A DNA stretch of 63,788 nt from Rhodobacter sp. Lineage in GTDB: Bacteria; Pseudomonadota; Alphaproteobacteria; Rhodobacterales; Rhodobacteraceae. Within the stretch, counting starts at the first letter, position 1, and each line of letters starts with the position of its first letter. Positions 57,598-63,788 of the stretch are shown in pieces. The notes beneath the pieces are model-generated. The model did not search any database, was not told where the DNA came from, and saw only the letters and a list, made by a program, of their open reading frames with translations. The stretch lies in the NCBI GenBank assembly GCA_020251025.1, contig JADCDI010000025.1, positions 1 through 63,788 on the forward strand, written 5' to 3'. A program made the position numbers and the translations under genes.

Positions 57598-58487
57598 GAT
57601 CCCGGACCCCGCAGGTAGCGCCGGTTCAGGTACAGAAAAAGCAGGCTGACCAGCGTGACGATCGCCATCGCCGATACGGCAATGGCCGACCCCAGCGGGT
57701 AATTGTCCAGCTTGAGGTATTGGAGCTGGATCAGGTTCGCCACCATGCGCCCCTCGGGCCCGCCGACAAGCTGCGGCGTCACGAAATCGCCGATGATCGG
57801 GATGAACACGATCAGCACCGCGGCGACCACCCCGGGCATCGCCAGCGGCAGGGTGACGCGCAGAAAGGTCATGACGCGCGATTCACCCAGGTCCTGCCCC
57901 GCCTCCAGCAGCGACCGGTCGATCTTTTCCAGCGCCACGAAGATGGGCAGGATCGCAAAGGGCGCATAGGCATGGGCCAGCGTCACAACCACCGCGCCGA
58001 CGTTGTAGTTGATCCACTGCAGGGGCTCGCTGATGATGCCCAACCCCAGAAGGCTGGAATTGACCACGCCGTTGTAGCCCAGGATCACCTTCCACAGAAA
58101 CACCCGGATCAGATAGCTGGTCCAGAAAGGGATGGTGATCAGAAACAGCCACAGCGATTTGCGCGACGGATCGACATGAAAGGACACGAAATAGGCCACC
58201 GGAAAGGCCAGAAGCACGGTCACCGCCGTGACGCTCAGCGCCACCAGGAGCGACCGCACCATGACCACCCGGTACAGCTCGTTCGTCCAGGCTTCGATGT
58301 AATTGGCGAAGGTGAAGGTGCGGATGATTTCCAGATAGCCGTCGGTCAGGAAACTGACGATGAAGATCAGCGCCAGCGGGGCCGCCAGCAGCAGAATGGC
58401 ATAGGTTGCCGTCGGGCTGATCATGGCAAGGCCGGTTGCCGCCTCTGACCGGCCGGTCCGGCGCAGAACTCCCCCTGACGTCATCAT
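57594..58487 (-). CDS. potB: ABC permease, PotB type
   Basis: 297 residues, six membrane helices, EAA loop LLEAGQDLGESRVMTF. First gene of the potBCA operon. No periplasmic binding protein (PotD type) lies within this window next to the operon, which is unusual for the system. The 181 nt upstream (58488-58668) hold no gene. Confidence 0.85.
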   Translation of the reverse strand: MMTSGGVLRRTGRSEAATGLAMISPTATYAILLLAAPLALIFIVSFLTDGYLEIIRTFTFANYIEAWTNELYRVVMVRSLLVALSVTAVTVLLAFPVAYFVSFHVDPSRKSLWLFLITIPFWTSYLIRVFLWKVILGYNGVVNSSLLGLGIISEPLQWINYNVGAVVVTLAHAYAPFAILPIFVALEKIDRSLLEAGQDLGESRVMTFLRVTLPLAMPGVVAAVLIVFIPIIGDFVTPQLVGGPEGRMVANLIQLQYLKLDNYPLGSAIAVSAMAIVTLVSLLFLYLNRRYLRGPGS

Positions 58488-58668
58488 GCCCCCTGTCGGC
58501 TTGGCCTGATCTTTTGTTGCACAGGACGCATCGCGTGAAAAGAGGGGCGATCCGCGCCCGATCAGATCGCGGCGCGCGCGGGGATACAGCGCGGCGATGC
58601 CCCCGGCAGGCCCAAACCCGGTTCCGGCCGGCGGGAACCGTCCCGACCCGCCCGGTGCCGGTGCCGCA

Positions 58669-58962
58669 TCAGCGGGTGACAGCCTCGATCATGATCGCGC
58701 GCTTTTTCAGCTCGGCATAAAGGGCGGGCAGGACGCGGGTCTGCGCGGCCGCGCGCGACAGCGCATCCGAAAGCCGCCCTTCGTCTGCCAGAACCTGCGT
58801 CACCCGCCACACCAGCCTGCGCGTGACCCCGTCGTCATAGACGATTTCGGTCGCACCGGAACGGTTCTTGCGCAAACCAAGAAACACCGTGCCCCCGTAA
58901 GGGGCATGAAAGGCGGACTGTCCCATTTCCGGGATCTCACTGCTTTTGCTCGACCGCGACAT
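58669..58962 (-). CDS. Hypothetical small protein
   Basis: 97 residues, hydrophilic, with a Gly-rich GGTVFLGLRKNRSG motif and an alpha-helical C-terminal half. I do not recognise a family. Start is uncertain (ATG 58962 or ATG 58926). It lies alone upstream of the potBCA operon. The 59-bp to 373-bp region beyond, 58975-59347, shows no credible gene. Confidence 0.5.
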   Translation of the reverse strand: MSRSSKSSEIPEMGQSAFHAPYGGTVFLGLRKNRSGATEIVYDDGVTRRLVWRVTQVLADEGRLSDALSRAAAQTRVLPALYAELKKRAIMIEAVTR

Positions 58963-58974
58963 CCTGCGCCGCAC

Positions 58975-59347
58975 ATTGCCGCCCGGTCAACAGACGGGCT
59001 GAAGGCCGCCTTTTCCAGCCGCAGGTTGAGTCTCTTTTGCAACAATTCCGTCCGCGCAATCGCGGAATCCGCTGCCGCAGCGCCGTGGCAACAGCCAGCC
59101 CGGGCATCACCCGCCAGTGCGCAGCGCCTGCAGGACAGGCGGACAGGTCAGGGCCGGCCTGCGGCCCCTGGCACAGGCCTGCCCGGCGCAAAAGGCCGCG
59201 CCGCACCGCATTGCGCAATTCTGCAAGGGCTCTTTCCTGCCGTGCCTTCGGTGGGCGAAGCCCGCCGGTTTGCACCATCGCCCACCCGCCCTTGCGCCCG
59301 GCCCCCCACAGCGCGACCGCGGGCAGGCCGACGATGGCGCGCCCCGG
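58975..59347. other. Gene-free stretch
   Basis: Open frames cross this region on both strands but are GC-driven and lack recognisable domains. A short ATTCCG/CGGAAT inverted repeat lies near 59045-59068. Nothing else is supported. Confidence 0.4.
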
Positions 59348-60214
59348 TCACTGCAACCGCGCAGCCAAGCGTTCAATCATGGCCTTGACCGGACCAAGGC
59401 TTGCCTCGCTCCAGTACCCGATCCGCCCGCGGGCATCGCGGATCACCGCACCCTCGACAAGACGCACAAGGGCCGCAGGTTTGCATTCGTCACCGTTCAG
59501 TGTGATCGCAACCAATCCGGCGCGCCGGCGCCTGCTGATCCCGCTTTTCTGCGCCAGCCAGAACAGAAGATGCGACCGGAACAGGAATTCACGGCGGAAC
59601 ATGGCCACAAGGCTTCGCGGTACGGCGCGCAGATGCGCCTGATTGGCCCAGGACACGAAAAGATCATCGATGCGCATATGCACCAGCGCGCCATCGCCGC
59701 GCAGGTACATCTCACGAAACATCTCTGCGGTGTTCGGCTGCGCGCCCGAATGGTACGCCACGATGGAACTGTTGCCGACAGCAAAGCGCCTGCCACGGCT
59801 CAGCCGCCAGATCAACCGGCGGATCACGCCGAAGGATACCAGATTCCCGGGCGGCAGCATCGCAACATCGTTGCGGTCCCCGATCAGGGCGGCAACCTGC
59901 CCCAGGTCGCCGGTCACCAGGGTGTCCAGGTCGACATAGACGCAGCGGCAGTCTGCGGGCAAGACGCTGCGGTCAAACATCGCCAGTTTTGCCAGATAGC
60001 CGCCCGTGAAAAAATCTTCCCGGCCGAAAAAGGCCGGAAAGGGCTTTTGCTGCACCCTGGCGTCGATATCGTCGCGAAAGCGGTCTGCCAGAAGAACCAC
60101 AGAGACGCATCCGGCAGACAGCCGCAGCGCGTCCCGGGCCAGTTCATTCACATGCTTGGACGAGTATTTCTCGCCCCAGAGCGCCATCACAAGGCACCAC
60201 CCGGCAGTGGACAT
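59348..60214 (-). CDS. Glycosyltransferase-like protein
   Basis: 288 residues. The DxD-type motif YVDLDTLV near residue 90 and the layout (nucleotide-binding first half, acceptor region later) resemble family 8/32-type glycosyltransferases that use UDP-sugars or similar donors. A basic patch (SRRRRAG) lies in the C-terminal part. No surface-polysaccharide cluster surrounds it, so the acceptor is unknown. ATG 60214 begins just downstream of rpsI. Confidence 0.7.
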   Translation of the reverse strand: MSTAGWCLVMALWGEKYSSKHVNELARDALRLSAGCVSVVLLADRFRDDIDARVQQKPFPAFFGREDFFTGGYLAKLAMFDRSVLPADCRCVYVDLDTLVTGDLGQVAALIGDRNDVAMLPPGNLVSFGVIRRLIWRLSRGRRFAVGNSSIVAYHSGAQPNTAEMFREMYLRGDGALVHMRIDDLFVSWANQAHLRAVPRSLVAMFRREFLFRSHLLFWLAQKSGISRRRRAGLVAITLNGDECKPAALVRLVEGAVIRDARGRIGYWSEASLGPVKAMIERLAARLQ

Positions 60215-60296
60215 CGCTTACCTCAAAACGGGCAAGTCCGGACTGACCGAAAGCGCCGGGCAGCCCACCCCGGGACAAGAGCCATCCTTGAACCGG

Positions 60297-60788
60297 TCAG
60301 CGCTTGGAGAACTGGAAGCTCTTGCGGGCTTTCGCCTTGCCATACTTCTTGCGTTCCACCACACGGCTGTCGCGGGTCAGAAAGCCTGCCGCCTTCAGCG
60401 CGGTGCGCAGACCGGGCTCGTAAAGTTGCAGCGCCTTGGAAATGCCGTGCTTCACGGCACCGGCCTGGCCCGAAAGCCCGCCCCCCGTCACGGTGGCGTG
60501 CACGTCGAACTGGCCTTCGACACCGGCAACGCTGAAGGGCTGGCGCAGGATCATCTGCAGAACGGGGCGGGCGAAGTATTCGGGCATTGTCTTGCCGTTG
60601 ACCAGCACCTTGCCCGAACCCGGCTTGATCCAGACACGCGCCACGGCGTTCTTGCGCTTGCCGGTCGCATAGGACCGGCCAAGCGCGTCACGCACCGGAA
60701 CGCGCGGTGCCGCATCCGCTGCAACAGGGGCTGCGTCGGCAACGGCCGATTTCAGATCGTCAAGGGATTTGATGTCAGCCATGGTCAC
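60297..60788 (-). CDS. rpsI: 30S ribosomal protein S9
   Basis: 163 residues, ending in the basic [16 protein letters not shown] tail that reaches the P-site tRNA. N-terminal extension of about 35 residues is typical of alphaproteobacteria. Coupled to rplM by ATGA. Confidence 0.96.
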   Translation of the reverse strand: MTMADIKSLDDLKSAVADAAPVAADAAPRVPVRDALGRSYATGKRKNAVARVWIKPGSGKVLVNGKTMPEYFARPVLQMILRQPFSVAGVEGQFDVHATVTGGGLSGQAGAVKHGISKALQLYEPGLRTALKAAGFLTRDSRVVERKKYGKAKARKSFQFSKR

Positions 60789-61249
60789 GCGCTCCGGGTG
60801 TTCTTCGGGTTCATCGACCGAAGGTCGAGAACGACAGGCTGCTGCGCCTGATGCGGATGATCGGCACCGGCATAGACGCGCAGATTGGTCATCTGCTGAC
60901 GGCCAAGGCGGTTGCGGGTGATCATCCGCTCCACCGCCTTTTCGACCACACGCTCGGGGTGGGCCCCGTCAAGCACCTGGGCTGCGGTGCGGAACTTGAT
61001 CCCGCCCGGGTGGCCGGTATGCCAGTAGTATCGCTTGTCGGCCCGCTTGTTGCCCGTCATCTGGACCTTGCCGGCATTGATGACGATCACATTGTCACCC
61101 ATGTCCATGTGCGGTGTGAATGTGGGCTTGGTCTTGCCGCGCAGGATATTGGCGACCAGCGTCGCAAGGCGGCCCAGAACGATGCCTTCCGCATCGATCA
61201 GGACCCACTTCTTCTGAATATCCGCAGGCGTTGCGGTAAAGGTTTTCAT
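60785..61249 (-). CDS. rplM: 50S ribosomal protein L13
   Basis: 154 residues, full length. Start ATG 61249 ([15 protein letters not shown]); the open extension to 61330 covers the promoter. First gene of rplM-rpsI. Confidence 0.96.
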   Translation of the reverse strand: MKTFTATPADIQKKWVLIDAEGIVLGRLATLVANILRGKTKPTFTPHMDMGDNVIVINAGKVQMTGNKRADKRYYWHTGHPGGIKFRTAAQVLDGAHPERVVEKAVERMITRNRLGRQQMTNLRVYAGADHPHQAQQPVVLDLRSMNPKNTRSA

Positions 61250-61301
61250 GGTCGGTCTTTCGTAAGGACAGGGCCGGAGACCCCGAAATCCGGGACGAGC
61301 G

Positions 61302-61330
61302 TGTATCGCTGAATAGCGGCACAGCGTCAA
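61302..61330 (-). promoter_or_regulatory. Candidate sigma-70 promoter of rplM-rpsI
   Basis: On the minus strand TTGACG (61325-61330), 17-bp spacer, GATACA (61302-61307), 52 bp upstream of the rplM start and directly downstream of an AT-rich stretch (61331-61400). Good -35, fair -10. Confidence 0.55.
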
Positions 61331-61429
61331 GCAAAGATAGCCCGTAATTCATGTTTGAAAACAATATCTTGCAAAATAGGTATCATTATACCCCCATTTT
61401 CACGCCGGTTCTTCGCATAAGGGCCGCCC

Positions 61430-62212
61430 TTATTTCAGCCGGGGCGGCCGGTCCGGGTCCATGCCGGGTGCGGCAGGGGTTACGGGGACAGGTGCCGCAG
61501 GTCTGGGCAGATCAAGGCGCAGGGCCACCCGTGCCAGCGGCACCAGAGCGGGCGCTTCCGGTGCCAGGAAAGTGACATCCATCTCTGCGGCATCGACACC
61601 TGAAAAGGTCAGCGCCTCTGCCGCGGCGCGGGCCAGCGCGGCCTCGGCCCCCGGTGCCGCGCCGACAAAGACCAGCATATGGCTGCGCCGCCCGCCGTCA
61701 TAGCTGACACCCGCCAGCAGCGCGGCCATCGCCAAGCCGCCGGCGCGGGCCAGCTTTTCATCCAGCGCCTTGATCAGCCGATCCGGCAGACCGCCGGGGG
61801 CGTGGAACGACAGGGGCTTGGCCACCACTTCGGCGGGCGCATGGCCCAGCGTCGCGGCAAGCCAGTCCACCGCCCCGGGCGGAATCAGAAAAGACGAGGG
61901 CGCGATCCCAAGGTTGATCCCGATCCCGATCCCCTGCCCTGCCAGCTGCGCGGCAATCACCCGTCCCGGCAGGGCGGCATAGGGCGCAGGGGCACCGGTA
62001 AAGGCAGACAGCCGGTCTTCCCGGTCAAACACCAGCACAACCGGCCCGTCTTCCAGCGCGAAGACGCGGGGGGTGACGGCCTGCCCCGCGACCTCTGTCT
62101 CCAGCAGCAGGAAAAGCTCGTCCTCCGCCAGCCGCCCGTAGAAGCGAAGCCGGGCCGCGTCATCCTCTGGCGCGGCCTGCATGCCGGCATGGGCGATATC
62201 CAATGGGGTCAT
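61430..62212 (-). CDS. SseB family protein
   Basis: 260 residues with an N-terminal SseB domain (FYGRLAEDELFLLLE opening) and a less conserved C-terminal part. Named after the enhanced-serine-sensitivity phenotype of sseB in E. coli; the molecular function is unresolved. GGAGGAAGAC ribosome site before ATG 62212. The 320 nt to kdsA (62213-62532) contain only the divergent leaders. Confidence 0.8.
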   Translation of the reverse strand: MTPLDIAHAGMQAAPEDDAARLRFYGRLAEDELFLLLETEVAGQAVTPRVFALEDGPVVLVFDREDRLSAFTGAPAPYAALPGRVIAAQLAGQGIGIGINLGIAPSSFLIPPGAVDWLAATLGHAPAEVVAKPLSFHAPGGLPDRLIKALDEKLARAGGLAMAALLAGVSYDGGRRSHMLVFVGAAPGAEAALARAAAEALTFSGVDAAEMDVTFLAPEAPALVPLARVALRLDLPRPAAPVPVTPAAPGMDPDRPPRLK

Positions 62213-62532
62213 CCCTGTCTTCCTCCTGCGGCGCGCGCCGCCTGCCGCCGGGGTGGCACCGCCAGCGGCACCATTGCCCCCCGGCCCCGGTCACGAACCC
62301 CGGCCCCCGGCCGTCTTGCCCCTGACAGCCCGGCCGGTCGGCCCGCCCGCCGCCCGTGCCCCGGCGCACAGGATGCAGACCCTGATCGTCCGCGCAAGCC
62401 TTTCGGCAGCGGCCATGATCCTTTCCCCCCGTCAGGCTGCCCCGGTCCGGCGGTGCCGTTCGTGGTGGCCTTTTGCCCGGGCACGGATCATACAGAGGCG
62501 CAGAGCGTTCCAGACATCCGGGCCACACCGAC

Positions 62533-63369
62533 ATGATGATGACAGACGTGACCATCGGCGGATTGACCGTCGGCAACACCCGGCCCCTGCTGGTAATCGC
62601 CGGGCCGTGCCAGCTGGAAAGCCAGGACCACGCGCAGATGATTGCCGGGACCCTGCGCGAGGCCTGCGCGGCGGCCGGGGCGCAGTTCGTGTTCAAGGCC
62701 AGCTACGACAAGGCCAACCGCACCTCGCTGAAGGGCCGCCGGGGCCCGGGAATCGAGGCCGGGCTGAAAGTGCTGGAGGCGGTGCGCGCGACGGGCGTTC
62801 CCGTGCTGACGGATGTGCATGATGCCGCTCAGGCGCGGCTGGCCGCAACGGTCGTGGATATCATCCAGATTCCGGCCTTTCTGTGCCGCCAGACTGATCT
62901 GCTCTTGGCCGCAGGCCAGACCGGGGCGGCGGTGAACATCAAGAAGGGGCAGTTCCTTGCCCCCTGGGACATGGCGAATGTCGCGGCCAAGGTCGCCTCA
63001 ACCGGCAACAGGCGCATCCTTTTGACCGAGCGCGGCGTCAGCTTTGGCTACAACACGCTGGTGACCGACATGCGCGCCCTGCCGATCATGGCGCGCAGCG
63101 GCTGGCCGGTGATCATGGATGCCACCCATTCGGTGCAGCAACCCGGCGGGCAGGGCGATGCCAGCGGCGGGCAGCGCGAATTTGCGCCCGTCATGGCGCG
63201 GGCCGCCGTGTCGCTGGGCATTGCCGGCGTCTTCATCGAAACCCATCAGGATCCGGACAGTGCCCCCTCCGACGGGCCGAACATGATCGCGCTGCACAGA
63301 ATGCCCGCGCTGATTGCCAGCCTGATGGCCTTTGACCGGCTGGCCAAGGCCGACCCGCTGCATGTCTGA
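62533..63369 (+). CDS. kdsA: 3-deoxy-8-phosphooctulonate synthase (KdsA)
   Basis: 278 residues, condenses PEP and arabinose-5-phosphate to Kdo-8-phosphate for the LPS inner core. AGPCQLES, KASYDKANRTS and FIETHQDP motifs fit. The start is among three consecutive ATG codons at 62533. Divergent from sseB. Confidence 0.95.
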   Translation: MMMTDVTIGGLTVGNTRPLLVIAGPCQLESQDHAQMIAGTLREACAAAGAQFVFKASYDKANRTSLKGRRGPGIEAGLKVLEAVRATGVPVLTDVHDAAQARLAATVVDIIQIPAFLCRQTDLLLAAGQTGAAVNIKKGQFLAPWDMANVAAKVASTGNRRILLTERGVSFGYNTLVTDMRALPIMARSGWPVIMDATHSVQQPGGQGDASGGQREFAPVMARAAVSLGIAGVFIETHQDPDSAPSDGPNMIALHRMPALIASLMAFDRLAKADPLHV

Positions 63370-63436
63370 GCCGCCGTCCGAAGGGGCGCTGACAGGCGCA
63401 GGCTCCATCGGCGGCCTGACAGGAAAACGGGAAACA

Positions 63437-63562
63437 CGGGCGCCCGGGCGCGCCCGTTCCGGCCGGGGCCATCGCCCCGGCCACAGCGCGAGGCTGGTCC
63501 TTGGCCCACCGGGGGCCAAAGCCCCCGGCCAGCGCCCGCCCCGCCCCCGGCGGGCGCTGGCC
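63437..63562 (-). repeat. GC-rich hairpin repeat, right inner copy (partial)
   Basis: Diverged, shortened inverted copy of the 1-239 element. It keeps the GC box, a hairpin near 63510-63530 and a stem at 63461-63482 (GGCCGGGGC, loop CATC, GCCCCGGCC), but has lost the distal part. Confidence 0.7.
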
Positions 63563-63778
63563 TCTGTGTCTCCCGGACCTGCCGCTCTACAGGGCACCGT
63601 CCCGCGCGGGCGGGGGAAACGCGGTGCGTTTCCTGTTCCCGCCCGGACGGGCGAAGGCACCCTCACCGCTCCAATGGCAGGGGCCATCGCCCCTGCCACA
63701 GCGTCCCGCCGGGATCAGGACCGGCCGGGGGCCAAAGCCCCCGGCCAGCGCCCGCCCCGCCCCCGGCGGGCGCTGGCC
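63563..63778 (-). repeat. GC-rich hairpin repeat, right outer copy
   Basis: Inverted copy of the left-end element with a 216-bp period to the inner right copy. Stems at 63676-63697 (9 bp, CATC loop) and 63615-63633 (8 bp, GGT loop), palindrome CCCGCGCGGG at 63601-63610. Positions 63707-63762 are the exact inverse of 29-84. The element probably continues past the window end. Confidence 0.8.
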
Positions 63779-63788
63779 TGTGTATCGC

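Noticed and set aside
59117-60535. Long plus-strand open frame over the glycosyltransferase gene and rpsI
   Set aside because: It is antisense to two better supported genes and has no domain.

Overview
The window is about 64 kb of high-G+C chromosome (roughly two thirds G+C in the stretches counted by hand) from a Gram-negative alphaproteobacterium, almost certainly of the order Rhodobacterales. The reasons are gene order and family content: the nifR3(dusB)-ntrB-ntrC-ntrY-ntrX-trkA-trkH-hfq-hflX run, an ispDF fusion, a 77-residue Hfq, an NtrC without a GAFTGA loop, DUF4167, DUF6456 and DUF6477 proteins, and FnrL-like sequence motifs. The genus cannot be told from the window. No rRNA, tRNA, CRISPR array, prophage or insertion sequence was seen. 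Most genes are core housekeeping genes.

Layout. 1-466: two tandem copies of a GC-rich, hairpin-rich repeat; the same element returns inverted at 63437-63788. 598-3334: membrane-anchored aspartic protease, then pepA-holC on the minus strand. 3476-10954: a tightly coupled plus-strand operon lptF-lptG-lptD-surA-pdxA-rsmA (LPS export and outer-membrane assembly, vitamin B6, 16S rRNA methylation). 10969-19462: mostly minus strand, with DUF4167, prmC, prfA, a CPBP protease, a DUF1499 protein, an agmatinase-aminotransferase operon and an M20 amidohydrolase. 19525-22492: mazG, an iron-binding protein and a nucleoside hydrolase. 22518-34466: the nitrogen-regulation, potassium and RNA-chaperone block on the minus strand.

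34651-36742: ispDF-pgpA-cinA, coupled. 36939-38677: a two-gene accessory unit, a small lipoprotein with a TbpB-like barrel followed by an outer-membrane barrel resembling the membrane domain of Slam (surface lipoprotein assembly modulator). The lipoprotein gene is strikingly AT-rich. This pair is the best candidate for an undescribed system here. 38683-46359: ratA-like gene, hpt, dihaem cytochrome c, fosmidomycin-resistance-type MFS, lipA, aquaporin, LysE exporter (with an FNR-like box upstream), DUF6456 and DUF6477 genes. 46424-55586: MttB-like methyltransferase, guaA, a zinc dehydrogenase, a P-loop ATPase, metA (predicted acetyl-CoA user), an alpha/beta hydrolase, ppk2 and a TetR regulator. 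55700-58487: polyamine-type ABC transporter lacking its binding protein. 58669-63369: small unknown gene, glycosyltransferase-like gene, rplM-rpsI, sseB and kdsA.

How the genes connect: KdsA, LptD, LptF, LptG and SurA together serve LPS and outer-membrane assembly. The agmatinase, the class III aminotransferase and the Pot-type transporter point to polyamine uptake and breakdown. NtrBC, NtrYX, Hfq and HflX form a regulatory block whose two NtrC-type regulators both lack the sigma-54 contact loop.
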